A stretch of 32,725 bases of DNA from Candidatus Choladousia intestinigallinarum (lineage in GTDB: Bacteria > Bacillota > Clostridia > Lachnospirales > Lachnospiraceae), in contig DVGR01000102.1 of assembly GCA_018712605.1 (NCBI GenBank), positions 1-32,725 on the forward strand. Reading direction: 5' to 3'. Below, one piece after another: positions 31,553 through 32,725 of this stretch. The notes beneath the pieces are model-generated. The model did no database searches. It was not told where the DNA came from and saw only the letters and a program-made list of their open reading frames with translations. Positions within the stretch are counted from its first letter, which is position 1. Every line of letters starts with the position of its first letter. A program made the position numbers and the translations under genes.

Positions 31553-32455
31553 TTATTCTGCAGCCTCAGTTTCAGCTTCTGCCGCTTCGGTCTCAGCTTC
31601 TTCTGCTTCCGTGTCAGCCTCCGCTGCCTCGGTCTCAGCTTCCTCTGCTGCTCCCGTGTCCACACCCAACTCTTCTGCCATGCAGACCATATCTGTCAGC
31701 TCGTACTTCTCTGCCAGCTCATCAAAGGTGCCGTCTTCCAGAAGAGTAGCCAGAGCGTCATTTACCAGATCCCTAAGCTCTTCATTGCCCTGCTTGAATC
31801 CGATTGCATACTGCTCAGAGTTCAAAGTCTCATCCAGAATCGTATAGCCTTCCTTCTCTTTTAACTGATAGTTGGCCACGCCAACGTCCATAGCAATGGC
31901 GTCAATACTTCCTGCCTGCAGCTCCACAAACGCACTGTTGTATTCCGGGAACTGCTGAAGCGTTCCAAAGGTAGCTGCCAGATCCGCCTGATCTCCGCCC
32001 TCGCTCAAAAGCTCAAGAGCCGCAGAAGCAGCCTGAACGCCTACGATTTTCCCTGACAGCCCTTCCAGATCCGCAATGCCGGAAGCCTCAGACACTACAA
32101 TCACCTGGCTGTTGTCCACATACGGTACAGACCAAGTGTATTCTTCTTCCCGTCCATTCATGGTAAATCCGTTCCAAATACAGTCAATCGCTCCAGAATT
32201 CAGCTCCATATCCTTAGAATCCCAGTCAATCGGACGTTTCTCCAGCTCCCATCCGTACAGATCGCAGACAGCCTGAGCCAGCTCCAGATCAAATCCCGTG
32301 TATTCTCCATTGTCATCCATATATCCGTAAGGCGGGTATTCCGCATCAAATCCCACGATAAAGGTATTATCCTCCTCAGCAGAGCAAACAGTACCGGCTC
32401 CAAGAGACGCTATCATCGCAACACTCATCAGTGTACAAAGCCATCTTTTTGTCAT
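31553..32455 (-). CDS. Polar amino acid ABC importer binding protein
   Basis: 300 residues from ATG 32453-32455 (GGAGG ahead). A signal peptide (KRWLCTLMSVAMIASLGAGT) ends at about VCSAEE; a Cys is present but the lipobox is weak. The family 3 solute-binding fold is clear: VGFDAEYPPYGYMDDNGEYT, GFDLELAQAVCDLYG, PIDWDSKDMELNSGAIDCIW and YAIGFKQGNEELRDLVNDAL. The last 45 residues are an Ala/Glu/Thr-rich low-complexity tail (AEADTEAEEAETEAAEAETE) not needed for ligand binding. The gene heads the operon. The ligand is a polar amino acid by family only; Asp/Asn/Arg-type specificity is not assignable by eye. Confidence 0.93.
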   Translation of the reverse strand: MTKRWLCTLMSVAMIASLGAGTVCSAEEDNTFIVGFDAEYPPYGYMDDNGEYTGFDLELAQAVCDLYGWELEKRPIDWDSKDMELNSGAIDCIWNGFTMNGREEEYTWSVPYVDNSQVIVVSEASGIADLEGLSGKIVGVQAASAALELLSEGGDQADLAATFGTLQQFPEYNSAFVELQAGSIDAIAMDVGVANYQLKEKEGYTILDETLNSEQYAIGFKQGNEELRDLVNDALATLLEDGTFDELAEKYELTDMVCMAEELGVDTGAAEEAETEAAEADTEAEEAETEAAEAETEAAE

Positions 32456-32480
32456 AATCCCATCCTCCAATTCTTTTTTA

Positions 32481-32496
32481 TAGTAGCACTCTACTA
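32481..32496 (-). promoter_or_regulatory. Small hairpin in the leader of the amino acid binding protein gene
   Basis: TAGTAG-CACT-CTACTA forms a 6-bp stem between the -10 element and the SD. It might be an operator half-site pair or a leader RNA hairpin. Confidence 0.35.
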
Positions 32497-32513
32497 CGCT
32501 AAATCGCAGGTCT

Positions 32514-32542
32514 ATACTAGCAGATAAAATACAGGATGTCAA
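32514..32542 (-). promoter_or_regulatory. Promoter of the amino acid importer operon
   Basis: Minus strand -35 TTGACA (32537-32542, perfect), 17-nt spacer and -10 TAGTAT (32514-32519). This is strong and well placed for the binding protein start at 32455. Confidence 0.8.
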
Positions 32543-32559
32543 GCTTTAAAACTCTGAAG

Positions 32560-32725
32560 CTAACGGTTCTTTTTCAAATCCTTTTTTATTTCCTGCAGTT
32601 CTTCCATGGACATCTGGGCGGCATCGGCAATCTCCTCATCAGATAAAGTATTCATCTGCAGCAATGACTTTACCATGCGCAGCTTTTCCTCAGTTGCTCC
32701 CGCCTTCATTCCTTCTTTCATTCCC
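32560..32725 (-). CDS. C-terminal end of an Rpn-family nuclease/PD-(D/E)XK transposase-like protein (partial)
   Basis: The frame enters from the right edge and stops at TAG 32560-32562. The visible 54 residues begin GMKEGMKAGATEEKLRMVKS, followed by LLQMNTLSDEEIADAAQMS and MEELQEIKKD. The Gly-Met-Lys repeat and the closing helix with a DEEIA and EELQEI pattern are typical of the C-terminus of Rpn-family recombination-promoting nucleases. The catalytic part is outside the window, so the call rests only on this tail. It ends just upstream of the amino acid importer promoter. Confidence 0.55.
   Translation of the reverse strand, partial: GMKEGMKAGATEEKLRMVKSLLQMNTLSDEEIADAAQMSMEELQEIKKDLKKNR

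Overview
The window reads as a chromosomal segment of a low-to-mid GC, Gram-positive anaerobe of the Clostridia, most likely Lachnospiraceae. The grounds are strong AAGGAGG-type ribosome binding sites on almost every gene, rho-independent terminators, a YesM/YesN-type two-component pair, lipoprotein or secreted solute-binding proteins, and an M15 peptidase and YARHG protein typical of that group. This taxonomic call is inference from gene style; there is no rRNA. Most genes lie on the minus strand. I see no tRNA, rRNA, CRISPR array, prophage or intact transposase.

Layout. (1) 1-619: the 5' part of a SAM methyltransferase gene (minus), preceded by its own promoter, a 47-codon small ORF and a strong hairpin terminator, in an order that looks like transcription attenuation. 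(2) 656-7895: a minus-strand operon for an Opp/Dpp-type ABC importer (two permeases, two ATPases, a family 5 binding protein), then, behind a terminator, an FGGY sugar kinase; a divergent LysR regulator (8082-8981) probably controls it. (3) 8985-13264: unrelated minus-strand genes (metallo-beta-lactamase-fold hydrolase, AI-2E family membrane protein, RluA-type pseudouridine synthase, YczE/YitT membrane protein, glycerophosphodiester phosphodiesterase). (4) 13516-16462, plus strand: purC and a GH2 glycosidase. (5) 16513-25555, minus: a two-component system with a dedicated sugar-binding lipoprotein (response regulator, kinase, lipoprotein), followed by an RbsA/YtfR-type sugar ABC importer (binding protein, double ATPase, two permeases) that it probably controls. 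(6) 25727-26548: a secreted YARHG protein. (7) 26768-28912: two CobW/G3E metal GTPases, one with a long His-rich metal-binding tract and one fused to a DUF1980/YcgQ-like domain. (8) 29082-32455: a polar amino acid ABC importer with an M15 peptidase gene coupled to it. (9) 32560-32725: the 3' end of a gene resembling Rpn-family nucleases.

The signal that ordinary annotation would miss is a dispersed, highly structured non-coding element with terminal inverted repeats (ATAAAAGCC...GGCTTTTAT). It is present as two full copies (3825-4010, 14464-14706) and one 3' fragment (26707-26763), all in the same orientation. Several stems differ between the full copies by compensatory base changes, so the fold, not only the sequence, seems to be kept. 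Copy B also creates a false upstream start for the GH2 gene. The second noteworthy signal is the attenuator-like leader at 321-619.
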